NCBI GenBank assembly: GCA_022712815.1
Contig: JAFLJW010000036.1
Span: forward strand, 1-14,787
Length of the DNA: 14,787 nucleotides
Source of the DNA: Pseudodesulfovibrio sp.
GTDB taxonomy: Bacteria; Desulfobacterota; Desulfovibrionia; Desulfovibrionales; Desulfovibrionaceae
Reading direction: 5' to 3'
Shown: in pieces, positions 1-9,285 of the stretch
Position numbering within the stretch: the stretch's first letter is position 1
Layout: each line of letters starts with the position of its first letter
Made by a program: the position numbers and the translations under genes
Notes under the pieces: generated by a model
The model's database searches: none
Told to the model about the DNA's origin: nothing
The model's input: the letters and a program-made list of their open reading frames with translations, nothing else

Positions 1-13
1 TCGCCACCCATGC

Positions 14-88
14 TGGGGCGTCGTCAAGTGGTAAGACACATGGTTTTGGTCCATGTATTCGAGGGTTCGAATCCTTCCGCCCCAGCCA
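14..88 (+). tRNA. tRNA-Gln (anticodon UUG)
   Basis: A complete cloverleaf is visible. The acceptor arm TGGGGCG (14-20) pairs with CGCCCCA (78-84), followed by discriminator G85 and an encoded CCA (86-88). The anticodon stem CATGG/CCATG (39-43/51-55) encloses the loop TTTTGGT with anticodon TTG at 46-48, which reads CAA and assigns glutamine. The T loop TTCGAAT is intact. A run of eight T (90-97) follows almost at once, and the prs start codon lies only 31 nt beyond the CCA, so the tRNA and prs may be co-transcribed and separated by processing. The folding is mine by eye. Confidence 0.97.
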
Positions 89-119
89 CTTTTTTTTATA
101 ACCTTCTAATGAGGTAGTC

Positions 120-1058
120 ATGCACGGCGAACTGAAAATCATCAGTGGTTCAGCAAACCCGGTACTTGCCGAAGACATTTGCGAGCACTTGGGTACCAAA
201 CCTTCTCCGGTCCTGCGCGAACGTTTCTCCGATGGAGAAATCCGCATCGAGATTGGTGAGAATGTTCGCGGAGACGATGTCTTCATAGTTCAGCCCACCT
301 GTTCGCCAGTGAACTTTCACCTCATGGAACTCTGTCTGATGATAGATGCCCTGAAGCGTGCCAGTGCATCGCGCATCACCGCCGTGGTCCCCTATTTCGG
401 GTATGCACGTCAGGATCGCAAGGTCGTTCCCCGCGCACCCATTTCCGCCAAGCTGGTGGCTGACATGCTCTCCATCGCCGGCATGCAGCGCATGGTGACC
501 ATCGACCTGCACGCTGGACAGATTCAGGGATTCTTCAACTGTCCGGTGGACAACCTGTTTGCTGCCCCCGTCCTGCTTGAGCATCTGCGTGACCGCGACG
601 AAGATTTCGTCATTATCTCCCCTGACGCAGGTGGTGTGGAACGCGCCCGGGCCTATGCCAAACGCCTCGGTGCATCCCTGGCCATCGTGGACAAACGCCG
701 CGACGCACCCAATCAGGCCAAGGCCATGCACGTCATAGGCGATGTCAAGGACAAGGTGGCTGTGGTCATCGACGACATGATCGACACCGCAGGCACCCTG
801 TGTGCCGCCGCCAATGTGATCATGGACAACGGAGCCAGCAGCGTCATGGCGTGTGCCACGCACCCCGTTCTTTCCGGTCCGGCCATTCAGCGTCTGGAAG
901 AATCCGCATTTTCCGAGGTGGTTGTCACCGACACCATCCCGCTGGGAGACGACAAGAGCTGTTGCAAGAAAATCAAGCAACGCTCCGTGGCCTCCCTTCT
1001 GGCAAAAGCGATCAACAACGTACACACCGAATCGTCGGTCAGTGTACTTTTCGTATAA
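120..1058 (+). CDS. prs: Ribose-phosphate pyrophosphokinase (PRPP synthetase)
   Basis: Makes 5-phosphoribosyl-1-pyrophosphate from ribose 5-phosphate and ATP in the cytosol, feeding purine, pyrimidine, NAD, histidine and tryptophan synthesis. The 312-residue product has the usual length of bacterial class I Prs. Landmarks: FSDGE (36-40), the ATP-binding loop YARQDRK (95-101), the metal/ATP motif DLHAGQIQGFF (129-139, His131), SPDAGG (167-172), KRR (192-194), and the PRPP-binding loop VVIDDMIDTAGT (215-226). The ATG is preceded by GAGGT five bases upstream. It sits 31 nt behind tRNA-Gln and 78 nt ahead of rplY; no promoter is obvious between tRNA and prs, although TATAAC at 97-102 resembles a -10 box without a matching -35. 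Confidence 0.98.
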   Translation: MHGELKIISGSANPVLAEDICEHLGTKPSPVLRERFSDGEIRIEIGENVRGDDVFIVQPTCSPVNFHLMELCLMIDALKRASASRITAVVPYFGYARQDRKVVPRAPISAKLVADMLSIAGMQRMVTIDLHAGQIQGFFNCPVDNLFAAPVLLEHLRDRDEDFVIISPDAGGVERARAYAKRLGASLAIVDKRRDAPNQAKAMHVIGDVKDKVAVVIDDMIDTAGTLCAAANVIMDNGASSVMACATHPVLSGPAIQRLEESAFSEVVVTDTIPLGDDKSCCKKIKQRSVASLLAKAINNVHTESSVSVLFV

Positions 1059-1136
1059 GGGAATATTCCCGCAAATCTGATAAAGCGCGAGCGTCCGTCA
1101 AATGGTGACGGCCAGGGCGTAAAAGGAGAAACTATC

Positions 1137-1802
1137 ATGGCAGAACTACTGAAACTCAACGTTGAAGAACGCACCAAACTGGGCAAGGGCCACAACCGCC
1201 GCCTCCGTCTGGACGGCATGGTTCCCGGCATCTACTATGATGCAAAGGGCACCAACATCCCTGTCAAGATCAAGATGCTCCCCTTGCAAAAGGCATACAG
1301 CAAGCTGGGCAGTGCTCAGGTTTTCGATCTGGTCCTGGAAAAGGACGGCAAGACCGAAACCATACCCGCACTTTTGTGGCGCGTCCGCAACGAGCCGGTC
1401 ACAGGCGTCCCCGAACATGTTGACTTTTTCGGCGTTGACCTGACCAAAGAAATCAAAATCGCAGTTCACTTCGAACTCGTCGGTGAATCCGTGGGCGTCA
1501 AACTCGGCGGCTCGGTTGATCTGTATCGCGAGACCATCGAGGTCATCTGCAAACCCATGGACATCCCGGAATCCATCGTCATCGACATTTCCGAGCTGGA
1601 CATTCTGGATTCTGTTCACATCGAGGATGTAACATTCCCCGAAGGCGTCACTCCCATCTTTGACGACAACTACGCTGTCGTGGCCATCGCTGCCATACGC
1701 GAAGAAGAGGAAGAAGAAGAGGGCGAAGAGGGTCTCAGGGAGCCGGAAGTCACCACAGGTGCCGACAGTTCTGCCGACGACTCCGACAAAACTTCCGAAT
1801 AG
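1137..1802 (+). CDS. rplY: Large-subunit ribosomal protein bL25 (CTC/TL5 form)
   Basis: Binds 5S rRNA in the central protuberance of the 50S subunit. At 221 residues it is the long CTC/TL5 type, not the roughly 95-residue enteric L25. Residues 1-100 form the 5S-binding L25 domain, starting with the typical E-R-T-K-L-G-K-G and ending at EHVDFF (93-98). Residues 101-187 form the beta-rich TL5 C-terminal domain. Residues 188-221 are a very acidic tail rich in Glu, then Ser/Asp, probably disordered. Start choice: AGGAG at 1124-1128 lies 8 nt before the ATG. A 78-nt gap follows prs and a strong intrinsic terminator follows the stop, so prs-rplY probably forms one transcript. Confidence 0.96.
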   Translation: MAELLKLNVEERTKLGKGHNRRLRLDGMVPGIYYDAKGTNIPVKIKMLPLQKAYSKLGSAQVFDLVLEKDGKTETIPALLWRVRNEPVTGVPEHVDFFGVDLTKEIKIAVHFELVGESVGVKLGGSVDLYRETIEVICKPMDIPESIVIDISELDILDSVHIEDVTFPEGVTPIFDDNYAVVAIAAIREEEEEEEGEEGLREPEVTTGADSSADDSDKTSE

Positions 1803-1826
1803 CTTCCCACTCACCAGACTACGATC

Positions 1827-1861
1827 TCCCGGAGTGCGGCGACGCGCTCCGGGATTTTTTT
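1827..1861 (+). terminator. Rho-independent terminator after rplY
   Basis: A 12-bp stem, 1827-1838 with 1843-1854 (one G-T pair), closes on the tetraloop GCGA, which is of the GNRA class. Seven T (1855-1861) follow immediately. It lies 24 nt past the rplY stop, so it should end the tRNA-Gln/prs/rplY transcript and implies a separate promoter for pth. Confidence 0.93.
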
Positions 1862-1933
1862 GCTTGATCTCGCAGAGACTGGTAGTGTGTCTCAAGCGCA
1901 TCCTGTCCGAAAACAACAACCGGTACGAGATAT

Positions 1934-2551
1934 ATGGACTACAAAGGCGTCATTGTCGGCCTGGGCAATCCGGGTGAAAAATACGCGCAGACCCGCCACA
2001 ACATCGGGTTCATGCTCGTTGACCACATAGTGTCCATGGCTGAAAGCCGCAAATCCATGCACGTCGAAAAGATCGACGAATCCGGTGACTACGAACTCTG
2101 GCGAATCAAATTTGCCGGGGCCTATCGGCTGCTTGCCAAGCCCGTGACGTACATGAATCTCAGTGGCAAGGCCGTCTCCAAAATCTGTGGTCGCCACGGG
2201 GTGAAACCGGAAAATACCATCGTGGTCCACGATGAAATTGATCTCCCGATTGGTCGCATGAAACTGAAAATGGGGGGCGGCAACAACGGGCATAACGGGC
2301 TGGAATCCGTGCAGGATCGACTAGGTACACCTGATTTCTACCGTCTCAGGCTCGGCGTAGGCAGACCGCAAAATCAATACAAAGACATCAGCGAGTGGGT
2401 TCTGGAACCCTTTTTGGAAGAAAATGCCAGCCATCTGCCGGAAATTATCCAGCACGCATGCAAAGGGCTCGACATTTTCTATCGCCGGGGAGTCAGGTTC
2501 GCCACCCAGCACATCAACAGGTTTTCAATCACCGAATCTGCCGAGTCGTAG
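1934..2551 (+). CDS. pth: Peptidyl-tRNA hydrolase
   Basis: Releases tRNA from peptidyl-tRNA that has dropped off the ribosome, in the cytosol. The 205-residue protein fits the bacterial Pth family. Visible landmarks: GLGNPG (9-14, Asn12), catalytic His22 in RHNIGF, KPVTYMNLSG (69-78, Asn75), Asp100 in VVHDEIDLP, and the GGNNGHNGL stretch (115-123, His120/Asn121). These correspond to the Asn10, His20, Asn68, Asp93 and His113/Asn114 set of the E. coli enzyme. The Shine-Dalgarno is weak (ACGAGA just upstream). It starts 72 nt after the rplY terminator, so it needs its own promoter; I found no convincing one. carD follows after 79 nt. Confidence 0.97.
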   Translation: MDYKGVIVGLGNPGEKYAQTRHNIGFMLVDHIVSMAESRKSMHVEKIDESGDYELWRIKFAGAYRLLAKPVTYMNLSGKAVSKICGRHGVKPENTIVVHDEIDLPIGRMKLKMGGGNNGHNGLESVQDRLGTPDFYRLRLGVGRPQNQYKDISEWVLEPFLEENASHLPEIIQHACKGLDIFYRRGVRFATQHINRFSITESAES

Positions 2552-2630
2552 GCATGGACTCTTTCTCATATTTTCGATATGATGTCTGTCTGTGCATTAG
2601 AAAAGTAAGCTTCAAGGAGCATAGGTCCAA

Positions 2631-3146
2631 GTGTTCAAGGTTAATGAACTGGTAGTATACCCTTCCCAGGGAGTCGGACGCGTCGAACGTGTCGAATCCC
2701 AGGAAATCGGTGGAGTTAAAGCTGATTTCTATATTGTCCGCATCTTAAGCAACAACGTAACCCTGATGGTTCCGGTGTCCAATGCCGAAAATGTGGGTCT
2801 TCGTTGTGTTTGCAGTGTGAAAACCGGACAGGGGATTTTCGAGTCACTCAAGGATCGTTCCGAGTTCACTGGCTATACCGGACAGAACTGGAACCGTCGT
2901 TATCGCGAGTATTCCGAAAAGCTGAAAAGTGGCGACCTGTCCGATGTCGCCTATGTCCTCAAGGAACTCTTCCTCATCGGAAAAGACAAGGAACTCTCCT
3001 TTGGAGAGCGCAGACTGCTTGAGCAAGCCATGGGTCTCGTCTCCATGGAACTCGCCTATTCCGTGGACAAGACTCAGGATGCCATTAAAGACGGTATCAA
3101 TGAGATATTTGCCGACGTTATCGCCGCCCAAGAGGAAAAAGGATAA
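2631..3146 (+). CDS. carD: CarD-type RNA polymerase-interacting transcription factor
   Basis: CarD/CdnL proteins bind the RNA polymerase beta subunit and stabilise the open complex, notably at rRNA promoters. The product is 171 residues, a normal length. Residues 1-60 are the Tudor-like RNAP-interaction domain with the family start FKVNELVVYPSQGVG. Residues 65-165 are the helical C-terminal domain, including GQNWNRRYREY, where Trp87 matches the conserved wedge tryptophan that contacts the upstream edge of the promoter bubble. The start is GTG, chosen because AAGGAG (2614-2619) precedes it and the family begins with MFKV; the spacing of 11 nt is a little long. It is transcribed in the same direction as pth and rho, but a 305-bp gap separates it from rho. 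Confidence 0.94.
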   Translation: MFKVNELVVYPSQGVGRVERVESQEIGGVKADFYIVRILSNNVTLMVPVSNAENVGLRCVCSVKTGQGIFESLKDRSEFTGYTGQNWNRRYREYSEKLKSGDLSDVAYVLKELFLIGKDKELSFGERRLLEQAMGLVSMELAYSVDKTQDAIKDGINEIFADVIAAQEEKG

Positions 3147-3451
3147 CAGAGCTTGTCAATACAACCTGTTTAGGGTAATTCATGTATACCGCTGCATCGC
3201 AGCTTGATCATATTTACCCCACTACAATTGATTTTGACACGCAAGGCTGCTAGCGCACCCTAAAAAAAAGGTACTATTTCGCCTTACCATCCAGAGCCGC
3301 CCAACTAAGCCGGTTCGTCTACCAAACACCACAAATCAATACATATTCTCCCGCAATTCAAGGGATTTTTAATAAACAAATTCGTATGCGCCTCATCAGG
3401 CGCTATCGAATACATATACCCAAATAACCCTCAAACACATCTTTCATACAT
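3147..3451 (+). other. carD-rho intergenic region (rho leader)
   Basis: This 305-bp AT-rich stretch carries no plausible gene on either strand. It holds a small hairpin GCTGC-ATC-GCAGC (3191-3203) soon after carD, a weak terminator candidate without a good T-run. A perfect TTGACA (3234-3239) has no convincing -10 at normal spacing. TACAAT (3223-3228) resembles a -10 box but has a poor -35. The right half becomes G-poor and C/A-rich, contains the hairpin at 3381-3410, and ends in a stretch wholly without G up to the rho start codon. The most likely role is the promoter and long 5' leader of rho. Confidence 0.6.
3381..3410 (+). promoter_or_regulatory. Hairpin in the rho 5' leader
   Basis: TTCG (3381-3384) pairs with CGAA (3407-3410), AT with AT inside it, and GCGCCT (3388-3393) with AGGCGC (3398-3403), around a CATC loop with single unpaired T at 3385 and 3404. 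No T-run follows, so it is not an intrinsic terminator. It lies about 40 nt ahead of the rho start, just before the G-free stretch. A role in rho autoregulation is possible but is inference. Confidence 0.5.

Positions 3452-3453
<2 letters not shown>
3409..3453 (+). promoter_or_regulatory. G-free, rut-like segment before rho
   Basis: Forty-five consecutive bases contain no G and 13 C, running into the rho ATG. Unstructured C-rich, G-poor RNA is the recognised character of Rho-utilisation (rut) sites, and rho is known to be autoregulated through its leader in E. coli. The absence of G also means rho has no Shine-Dalgarno sequence. The composition is directly visible; the function is inferred. 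Confidence 0.4.
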
Positions 3454-4795
<1,342 letters not shown>

Positions 4796-4828
4796 GGCCT
4801 GCGAACTTTTAGAAGAATACCATTAAGG

Positions 4829-4856
4829 GGCATGGCTTTGAGCTGTGCCTTTTTTT
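4829..4856 (+). terminator. Rho-independent terminator after rho
   Basis: GGCATGGC (4829-4836) pairs with GCTGTGCC (4842-4849) in 8 bp with two G-T pairs, around the loop TTTGA, followed by seven T (4850-4856). It lies 33 nt past the rho stop. An intrinsic rather than a Rho-dependent terminator here is sensible for the rho gene itself. Confidence 0.8.
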
Positions 4857-4937
4857 ATGCAAATGAAGCCATCTGGTTGCAATGGGGCTTCAAATGATTA
4901 CAATAAGCGTGACCTAATACTAATTCAGGACGATTTC

Positions 4938-6380
4938 ATGATTGCACGTCTGCTCTCAATATTGCCAGCCCTCATGGCGACCCTGACTCTGGTCTTTATG
5001 CCGGTCATGACCGCCCATGGCAGCTTTTTGCCAGGCAACAAAATCACCATCCGTCAAGAAAACGAGATGGGACGCAACTTCGATCACCTCATCCGTTCGC
5101 AGATGGCCATGGTCGGAGACACCTATATCACCGACTATGTTGCAGAAATAGTGGCCCGTATAGTTCAGGGAAAACGCCCCATGCCTTTCAGGATCAAAAG
5201 TGCCGTGGTCGCAAACCCGATCCTCAATGCCTTTGCCATTCCCGGTGGATACATTTACATTTTTACCGGCCTGATCCAGGCGGTCAATACCGAATCCGAA
5301 CTGGCCGCGGTTATCGCGCATGAGTTGGGGCATGTATCTCAACGCCATGTGGCGAGCCGTATTGAAAAGCAGAAAATGATCTCCCTGCTTGCCACTGCCG
5401 GAACCCTGGCAGGATTGTTTCTCGGCATAGCCGTAGGCGGTGATAGCGCAGCCAAAGCTGGCACAGCTCTCATGATGGGATCCTCGGGACTGGCAACAGC
5501 CGCCATGCTCCAATACTCTCAGGAAGACGAGCGCGAAGCAGACCATATCGGACTGAACTCCATGGTCAAGGCGGGCTATAACCCAACCGGAATGCCCAAC
5601 ACCTTTGAAGTGATGATGAAGAATCGCTGGTTTGATTCAGGGTCGCAAATGCCGACCTATCTGTCCACTCACCCCGGCCTTTCAGAGCGTATCACCTACC
5701 TCAACGACCGAATCACCCGGATGCCGCCGGTATTCCTTGAACGCAAGGACGACAATACACGTCTTGTGAAAATTCAGGTCCTTGTTCGCTCCCACATGTC
5801 TCCTCCAAAAACGGCTCTTGCCTACTGGAACAACAAGAAACGCAGTGAATACAGCCCCATGGATTATATTGGCCGAGGCGTTGCTCTGGAACGCCTAAAA
5901 GATATCGACGACGCCAGAGAGTCCATCGAGCAGGCACTGCACCTGGACGGGGAAGACCCGATAGTTGTCCGGGAAGCCGGTATTTTCTATTTCAAGACAG
6001 GAGAGCCTGACAAGGCATACAAACTCCTTCAGAAAGCGACCATCAAGAACAAGCGCGATGCACTCGGGCTGTTCTACCTCTCCCGCTTGCAGGCGGAAGC
6101 CGGGAAGTTTGCACAGGCGGCAACCAATATGAGAAAGGTTCTGCACCTTGTTCCCGAAGATTGGGAAGTCCACCACCATCTTGGCATGATTCTCGGTGAA
6201 GCCGGCGACGGATTCAGCGGAAACCTGCATCTGGCTTACGCAGCCGTATATTCAGCCAACATGCGCAAAGCACAATACCATCGCCAAAAAGCCTCTGAAC
6301 TGGCTGAAACAGATGCTCAAAAAGATGAGCTGAAACTTCTGTCAGACCTGATTGAACTGCGTTCCAAGCCCATGCAGTAA
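4938..6380 (+). CDS. Exported M48 zinc metalloprotease with TPR tail (BepA-like)
   Basis: Predicted periplasmic zinc protease and chaperone. BepA (YfgC) of E. coli aids outer-membrane LptD assembly and degrades misfolded LptD; that role here is inferred from domain layout. The product is 480 residues from this start. Residues 1-28 form a signal peptide with a hydrophobic core. The M48 domain carries HELGH (128-132, Glu129 catalytic), the third zinc ligand Glu200 in EREAD, and LSTHPGLSER (242-251), whose His245 matches the regulatory His246 loop of BepA. From about residue 310 TPR-like helical repeats run to the end. An in-frame ATG 93 nt earlier lies inside the rho terminator; the chosen ATG has AGGA seven bases upstream and gives a clean signal peptide. 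Confidence 0.92.
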   Translation: MIARLLSILPALMATLTLVFMPVMTAHGSFLPGNKITIRQENEMGRNFDHLIRSQMAMVGDTYITDYVAEIVARIVQGKRPMPFRIKSAVVANPILNAFAIPGGYIYIFTGLIQAVNTESELAAVIAHELGHVSQRHVASRIEKQKMISLLATAGTLAGLFLGIAVGGDSAAKAGTALMMGSSGLATAAMLQYSQEDEREADHIGLNSMVKAGYNPTGMPNTFEVMMKNRWFDSGSQMPTYLSTHPGLSERITYLNDRITRMPPVFLERKDDNTRLVKIQVLVRSHMSPPKTALAYWNNKKRSEYSPMDYIGRGVALERLKDIDDARESIEQALHLDGEDPIVVREAGIFYFKTGEPDKAYKLLQKATIKNKRDALGLFYLSRLQAEAGKFAQAATNMRKVLHLVPEDWEVHHHLGMILGEAGDGFSGNLHLAYAAVYSANMRKAQYHRQKASELAETDAQKDELKLLSDLIELRSKPMQ

Positions 6381-6425
6381 CCAGCCCTTGAATACCGGAA
6401 CTTTTTGGCGTAGGTTGCTTTTTTT
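6379..6425 (+). terminator. Weak terminator candidate after the M48 gene
   Basis: AACC (6379-6382) and GCC (6384-6386) can pair with GGTT (6413-6416) and GGC (6407-6409) in an interrupted stem, followed after GC by seven T (6419-6425). The stem has a large loop and internal bulges, so termination would be partial at best. ribF starts only 15 nt later. Confidence 0.25.
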
Positions 6426-6440
6426 CACACGGGAACACCA

Positions 6441-7424
6441 ATGATCATCGCACGGACCATAGAAGACATTCAGGACACAATAGCCGGGGCATGCGTGACC
6501 ATCGGCAACTTTGACGGTGTCCACAAAGGACACCAGAAGCTCATCCAGCTCGTATGCTCCCGCGCCAAAACACAGGATCTAGTAAGCGTGGTCGTCACTT
6601 TCGACCCTCATCCCCTGAAAGTACTCAGGAGCGACAAAACCCCGCCTTTCATCACCCTGACCGAGCAGAAAATAGAACTGATCTCCCAGCACGGACCCCA
6701 AGTCTGCCTGCTGCTTAAATTCACCATGGGCATGGCAAAGCTCACACCGGAAGAGTTCGTTAAAAAATATCTTCTGGACGGCCTGAACATGAAAGAAATG
6801 ATCATCGGTTACGACTACCATCTGGGCAAAGGGCGGGCTGGCAATTTCGAGACCCTGACGGAACTGGGTATCAAGCACGGCTTTACCGTGGACCGGCTGG
6901 ACCCGGTTTCCATAGAGGATGCCGTGGTCAGTTCCACCCGCATCCGGGATCTGGTCCAGATGGGAAAAGTCTGGGCCGTACGCCCGCTGCTTGGCCGTTT
7001 CTATCAAATCAGGGGTGAGGTGATTCAAGGCATGAATCGGGGCGGCCGTCTGCTGGGCTTCCCCACTGCCAACCTCAAACTTATGGATGAGCTTTTTCCC
7101 AAACCCGGCGTCTACGCCATCTGGGTCGAGGTGGACAATCAGGTCCGCATGGGCGTCGCCAATATCGGTAAAAACCCGACATTCGGCAACAACGCCCTCT
7201 CGGTGGAGGCCCATCTACTCGACTTCGAAGACGACATCTACGGTACAGACATCCGTGTCCATTTCGTGCAACGCATCCGGGACGAAAAGAAATTCAATGG
7301 CATCGAGGAACTCAAGGACCGCATAGCCAAGGACATTAATCTTGGCCGTCAGATACTCTCCCAGCCCGAAGCGGAGATAAAGCTGACAAAACCTAATTTC
7401 AACAACAAATCGGACGACAAATAA
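6441..7424 (+). CDS. ribF: Bifunctional riboflavin kinase / FMN adenylyltransferase
   Basis: Phosphorylates riboflavin to FMN and adenylates FMN to FAD in the cytosol. The 327 residues fit the family. The N-terminal nucleotidyltransferase domain (about 1-180) shows IGNFDGVHKGH (21-31), TFDPHP (53-58), GYDYHLGKGRAG (123-134) and SSTRIR (164-169). The C-terminal flavokinase domain (about 185-310) shows GFPTAN (206-211), NIGKNPTFG (241-249) and VEAHLLDF, with Glu256 as the likely catalytic base. A short GGGA element lies about 6 nt before the ATG. The last 25 residues are a polar Lys/Asn/Asp-rich tail. The ClC gene begins 4 nt after the stop, so the two are probably translationally coupled. I saw no FMN riboswitch-like leader. 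Confidence 0.96.
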   Translation: MIIARTIEDIQDTIAGACVTIGNFDGVHKGHQKLIQLVCSRAKTQDLVSVVVTFDPHPLKVLRSDKTPPFITLTEQKIELISQHGPQVCLLLKFTMGMAKLTPEEFVKKYLLDGLNMKEMIIGYDYHLGKGRAGNFETLTELGIKHGFTVDRLDPVSIEDAVVSSTRIRDLVQMGKVWAVRPLLGRFYQIRGEVIQGMNRGGRLLGFPTANLKLMDELFPKPGVYAIWVEVDNQVRMGVANIGKNPTFGNNALSVEAHLLDFEDDIYGTDIRVHFVQRIRDEKKFNGIEELKDRIAKDINLGRQILSQPEAEIKLTKPNFNNKSDDK

Positions 7425-7428
7425 AACG

Positions 7429-9285
7429 ATGACAATGCTCACCAGCCTCATAAACTACTGGAAGGACTTCGTTAAGGCCTACCAGACCGTCACCTCATTC
7501 AAGTGGCTGGTTCTCGGTGTTCTGGTTGGTGCCATGTCCGGTCTGGTGGCTGTCGGGTTTTTCTGGCTGGTGGAATTCGGAAAATTCATCATCCAGCATA
7601 ATCTGGCGGGTCTCGTCTCGCCTGAACCGGCGGGAGAAGGCATCTTCCATGGCCCAGCCGGACATTTTCGTCCCTGGGTCATTCCTGTCTTCACCACAGG
7701 CACCGGTCTTTTTACCGGCTGGATGGTCAGCAGGTTCATCCCCGAGACCATTGACGGCGGCACCGATGGCACCGATGCCACCATCAACGCCTTTCATAAT
7801 CAGGGCGGGATCATCAAGCCCCGCGTGGCCATCATTCGCGGCTTTTGCTCGGTGCTGACAATCGTCTCTGGCGGCAGCGCAGGCCGCGAAGGTCCCATTA
7901 CGCAGATGGGCGCGGCCATTGGCTCATGGCTTGCCAAGATTTTCAACCTTTCGGCCAAGGAACGGCGTCTGCTCCTGCTCGCCGGGGCAGCCGGTGGCCT
8001 GGGTGCCATCTTCCGCGCCCCGCTGGGTGGTGCGCTCACCGCTATCGAAGTCATCTACCGCGAAGATTTCGAGGCCGAGGCCATTCTCCCCGCGGTCATG
8101 AGTTCGGTGGTTTCCTATTCGATTTTCACTTTCTTCTACGGCACAGAGCCAATCTTCGGCATTCCCCGTTTCACCTTCCACGACCCGCGTGAACTCATCT
8201 TCTACGCCTTGCTCGCCTTTGTCTGCGCGGCCAGCGGCTGGATGTACATCAAGACGTTCTATCTCATAAAATACCACATATTCTTCCCGCTCCGGGAAAA
8301 ACTCGGCCTCATCTGGTCCATGGGCATCGGCGGATTGAGCATGGGCATCATCGGAATAATCTATCCTTACACCGCAATGGAAGGGGTCGTCACCGGAGGC
8401 CTGTTCTCCGGCGGCTATGGCTGGCTGGAACTGGCCATGCTCGGCCAGATACCCGCCCTTGGCATGTGCTACATCATCGCGGGCAAGACTCTGGCAACCT
8501 CGGTCACCATCGGCTCAGGCATGTCCGGCGGCATGTTCGCGCCAGCCCTGTTCGTGGGCGGCATGTCCGGTGGTCTGGTCGGAAAACTCGGCAACACGTT
8601 TTTCCCTGAAATCGTCACCCAACCAGGTGCGTACGTTCTGGTCGGTATGGCCTCATTCTTCGCCGGTGTGGCCAATGCGCCCATCGGACCGCTCATCATG
8701 GTCACCGAACTGACACAGGGTTACGGACTGCTCGCCCCACTGATGCTGGCATCGGCGATCTGCCTCGTGCTTGGTCGTAACTCCTCCCTCTACGAGCATC
8801 AGGTGGAGAACAAATTCAGCTCCCCGGCCCACACCGAAGACGCGACCATCAACATCCTCGAACAGATGCATGTCACTGATTTCTACAATCCGGGCAATGT
8901 AGTCGTGCTCGAAGAATCCACGACCCTCAAAGCACTCACCGACATCATCGCCAATACCGACCAGCTCTACTTCCCGGTCAAACAGGCCGATGACAGGTAT
9001 GCCGGGATGGTTTCCATCAACAACGTCCGTCCCTGGATGTTCGAGGAAGGATTACACGATCTCGTGGTCGTCCGCGACCTCATGTCGCGCCCGGTCTACG
9101 TCCGCCCGGACTATGACCTCTATCAGGCCCTGCTCCGTTTCGTGAACACCGATTATGGACAGATTCCCGTGGTCTCGCAAACGGACACCAACGATATCAT
9201 CGGCCTGATCAACCGATCCGATGTCTTCCAAGCCTACGCCGAAGCCATCGCCGAAGTAAAACGGGAAACCGACGAGCTGGAATAG
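7429..9285 (+). CDS. ClC-family anion channel/transporter with CBS pair
   Basis: Inner-membrane ClC protein of 618 residues: about 25-450 is the transmembrane core and about 480-605 are two cytosolic CBS domains that may bind nucleotides. GGSAGREGP (148-156) holds the gating glutamate Glu154 (E148 of E. coli ClcA). GGMFAP (367-372) matches the GxFxP filter loop, and Tyr455 aligns with Tyr445. Two canonical features differ: the GSGIP filter motif is replaced by GGTDGTD (110-116), and Glu203, the internal proton site of exchangers, aligns with Val208 in TAIEVIY (204-210). Whether it is a channel or an exchanger cannot be told from this. There is no clear Shine-Dalgarno; an ATG at codon 3 is an alternative start. 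It lies 4 nt after ribF. Confidence 0.95.
   Translation: MTMLTSLINYWKDFVKAYQTVTSFKWLVLGVLVGAMSGLVAVGFFWLVEFGKFIIQHNLAGLVSPEPAGEGIFHGPAGHFRPWVIPVFTTGTGLFTGWMVSRFIPETIDGGTDGTDATINAFHNQGGIIKPRVAIIRGFCSVLTIVSGGSAGREGPITQMGAAIGSWLAKIFNLSAKERRLLLLAGAAGGLGAIFRAPLGGALTAIEVIYREDFEAEAILPAVMSSVVSYSIFTFFYGTEPIFGIPRFTFHDPRELIFYALLAFVCAASGWMYIKTFYLIKYHIFFPLREKLGLIWSMGIGGLSMGIIGIIYPYTAMEGVVTGGLFSGGYGWLELAMLGQIPALGMCYIIAGKTLATSVTIGSGMSGGMFAPALFVGGMSGGLVGKLGNTFFPEIVTQPGAYVLVGMASFFAGVANAPIGPLIMVTELTQGYGLLAPLMLASAICLVLGRNSSLYEHQVENKFSSPAHTEDATINILEQMHVTDFYNPGNVVVLEESTTLKALTDIIANTDQLYFPVKQADDRYAGMVSINNVRPWMFEEGLHDLVVVRDLMSRPVYVRPDYDLYQALLRFVNTDYGQIPVVSQTDTNDIIGLINRSDVFQAYAEAIAEVKRETDELE

Noticed and set aside
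1..13. TCGCCACCCA at the left edge could be the 3' end of another tRNA ending in CCA.
   Set aside because: Only ten bases are visible and no stem can be tested; it could equally be the end of a protein gene such as ispE, which lies near prs in many genomes.
150..1025. A 291-codon open frame on the - strand inside prs.
   Set aside because: It is fully antisense to a clear prs gene, has no family motifs, and arises from third-position GC bias.
2566..2582. TCATAT-TTTCG-ATATGA hairpin before carD as a terminator for pth.
   Set aside because: It is a 6-bp AT-only stem without a T-run.
3234..3266. TTGACA in the carD-rho gap as a clear sigma-70 promoter.
   Set aside because: At 16-18 bp downstream there is no sequence like TATAAT; the -35 alone is not enough.
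4845..4937. A 31-residue N-terminal extension of the M48 protease from ATG 4845.
   Set aside because: It would start within the terminator hairpin of rho and bury the signal peptide; ATG 4938 has a good AGGA and a proper signal sequence.
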